Source of the DNA: Dysgonomonas sp. Marseille-P4677
GTDB lineage: Bacteria; Bacteroidota; Bacteroidia; Bacteroidales; Dysgonomonadaceae
DNA length: 37,307 nucleotides
NCBI RefSeq assembly: GCF_016652235.1
Contig: NZ_JAEPKU010000028.1
Span: forward strand, 1-37,307
Direction of reading: 5' to 3'
Both the position numbers and the translations under genes were made by a program. The notes under the pieces were generated by a model. The model was not told where the DNA came from and did no database searches. It was given only the letters and a program-made list of their open reading frames with translations. Shown piece after piece: positions 36,001-37,307 of the stretch (position 1 is the first letter of the stretch; every line of letters begins with the position of its first letter).

Positions 36001-37307
36001 TGTTTTTCTTTTTCTTAAAATTGTTATAAGCGTCAATAAAATCGGAAGCAAATAATTGGCCTTGTGCCTGATATCCGGATGTTGTATAATGCACTTTATC
36101 GCGCGCTATCAGACGTGCATATTCGCCCTTAGGTGCAATTCCTGAGGCTCCGCCCATACGTGTATATAAATCCCATACAGGAAAATCGCTAAGTCCCATT
36201 AATGCTATACTATAACTAGATACATAGGTATTGGTACGCCCCCGACGAAACATGGAAGGCGGTGGAGTCATAACCAGTACCATAGTATTTGGATTCAAAT
36301 TCTTAATGTTACTAACAAACTCATTTACCTGATAGATATACTCTGAATCAGATAATTTTCCAAACGATTCATTTGTACCAAATGACAATATAACCATATC
36401 CGGATGAAGGATCGGTAATTGTTCAAAAAACAAAGGATATTTATTATAATCCGACAATTTTGCTCCATTTACACCAATAGAATGATATATAACTCCCGGT
36501 TGATCATTTTCTAAAACAAAGCCATTCAAATTGTACATAGGTTCTTTGACATCAGGCAAAATAGTAATACGATGCAATAATGTATCGCTTGTATATGAAG
36601 AATAGTAAGGCTTTGAAACTAAAGAAACATAATCGATACTATCCTTTTCTATATTCGATGCTACAACCTTCGGAGTCGAGACTTTTGCCCGTCTACCCTT
36701 TACAGGTATTTTCAGCGTCTGTTTAGGATGAATTGTATTTGATTTAAGACCACTCGATTTCTTAATCTGAGCTACTGTAACACCATATTTGCGGCCAATG
36801 GAAGACAAACTTTCTCCGCTTTTCACTTTATGGTATCTTAATCCTACAGTAGATGCAGTGACTGTTCCGGTTGAAGAAACCTCCAATGGTTCAGCTGTTA
36901 CAGACATTTTATATTGAGGTTCCTTGGTTGGATAAATTATCTTCACTTTATTAAACCCTACACCATCCGGAGTATATAGCTGTAGAACAAAATCCTCTGC
37001 TGATGTATAAAGAGCAATGCCACTTAGCCCTATGCCAACATCCGCAACAGGATATACATTTAATAAACTCTGCCATGTCGAATTGGAAATATACTTTACG
37101 TTACGAGGACCATTTGTCTTAACTAAACTATATGGAAAAGTAAAACCAATCCCTCCATTTCCAAATTTATATTGCAAAGATTCTCTAATAGCATCAGTAA
37201 AAAAATCAGCTTGAATATGAGAATCACCAATATGTACAATATTTATTTTTCCTTGCTTGTTTTTTTCCAGATTATATAGTTTCTCGAAAAGAGTAGACAA
37301 TAAAGCC
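35975..37307 (-). CDS. SGNH hydrolase with internal LysM domain (5' end outside the window)
   Basis: At least 441 residues; the frame is still open at the right edge, so the N-terminus (probably with a signal peptide or anchor) is missing. Numbered from TTG 37300, SGNH block I is IGDSHIQAD (nucleophile S27), the glycine block is VNGA (277-280), block III is FGTNES (Asn310), and block V is DKVH (D401, H404). The catalytic set is therefore complete. A LysM domain (155-200, YHKVKSGESLSSIGRKYGV) sits between blocks I and II, within a beta-rich insert. LysM binds N-acetylglucosamine polymers such as peptidoglycan, suggesting a wall-linked O-acetyltransferase or esterase working with the MBOAT protein. 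Confidence 0.88.
   Translation of the reverse strand, partial: ALLSTLFEKLYNLEKNKQGKINIVHIGDSHIQADFFTDAIRESLQYKFGNGGIGFTFPYSLVKTNGPRNVKYISNSTWQSLLNVYPVADVGIGLSGIALYTSAEDFVLQLYTPDGVGFNKVKIIYPTKEPQYKMSVTAEPLEVSSTGTVTASTVGLRYHKVKSGESLSSIGRKYGVTVAQIKKSSGLKSNTIHPKQTLKIPVKGRRAKVSTPKVVASNIEKDSIDYVSLVSKPYYSSYTSDTLLHRITILPDVKEPMYNLNGFVLENDQPGVIYHSIGVNGAKLSDYNKYPLFFEQLPILHPDMVILSFGTNESFGKLSDSEYIYQVNEFVSNIKNLNPNTMVLVMTPPPSMFRRGRTNTYVSSYSIALMGLSDFPVWDLYTRMGGASGIAPKGEYARLIARDKVHYTTSGYQAQGQLFASDFIDAYNNFKKKKNIENTAQHR

Overview
The window looks like chromosomal DNA of a Bacteroidota bacterium, probably order Bacteroidales; a Dysgonomonas-like genus is my best guess, from memory of gene order rather than from a search. 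The DNA is AT-rich and gene starts lack Shine-Dalgarno sequences. Many genes are preceded by the Bacteroidota -7 element TAnnTTTG. Exported proteins carry typical signal peptides, and one lipoprotein has an acidic stretch after the lipidated Cys. Nearly everything is housekeeping or metabolic. I see no tRNA, rRNA, CRISPR array, transposase or phage gene.

Layout. 129-2225 encodes a large secreted protein of unknown function, followed by an APC-family amino acid permease (2398-3852). A minus-strand cluster (9157 down to 3901) holds a Tat-type Gfo/Idh/MocA oxidoreductase, a two-domain DUF1080 (3-keto-glycoside hydrolase-like) protein, a second Gfo/Idh/MocA oxidoreductase and a sugar epimerase-like TIM barrel. 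Together these resemble an oxidative (3-keto) glycoside-degradation module. A 453-bp regulatory gap follows, with two inverted repeats. Next come a coupled pair (exported HExxH protein plus MBL-fold hydrolase) and a glyoxalase-like VOC protein on the plus strand. aroB, an exported esterase-like protein, fmt, a small membrane protein and a ClC channel with CBS domains lie on the minus strand.

The centre (24784 down to 17416) is a complete leucine operon: promoter, leader, leuA-leuC-leuD-alpha/beta hydrolase-second isopropylmalate/citramalate synthase-leuB, terminator. Its leader is the most interesting element in the window. A 23-codon ORF containing 6 Ile, 3 Leu and 1 Val codons is followed by three mutually exclusive RNA pairings (protector, antiterminator, terminator) in the arrangement of classical enterobacterial ribosome-mediated attenuation. 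The excess of Ile codons fits an operon that also makes isoleucine precursors by a citramalate route through the second synthase.

To the right are a surface lipoprotein, a HAD phosphatase, a DUF937-like protein, a B12-binding radical SAM protein, alaS, and a divergent M23 peptidase-MerR pair. The window ends with an NTF2-like protein, an AraC regulator, and an MBOAT O-acyltransferase overlapping an SGNH hydrolase that has a LysM domain nested inside its catalytic domain. That last gene runs off the right edge.

Several gene starts were moved inward because the first possible start codon lies inside a -7 promoter element. All promoter and RNA-structure calls are by eye; no database search or folding program was run.
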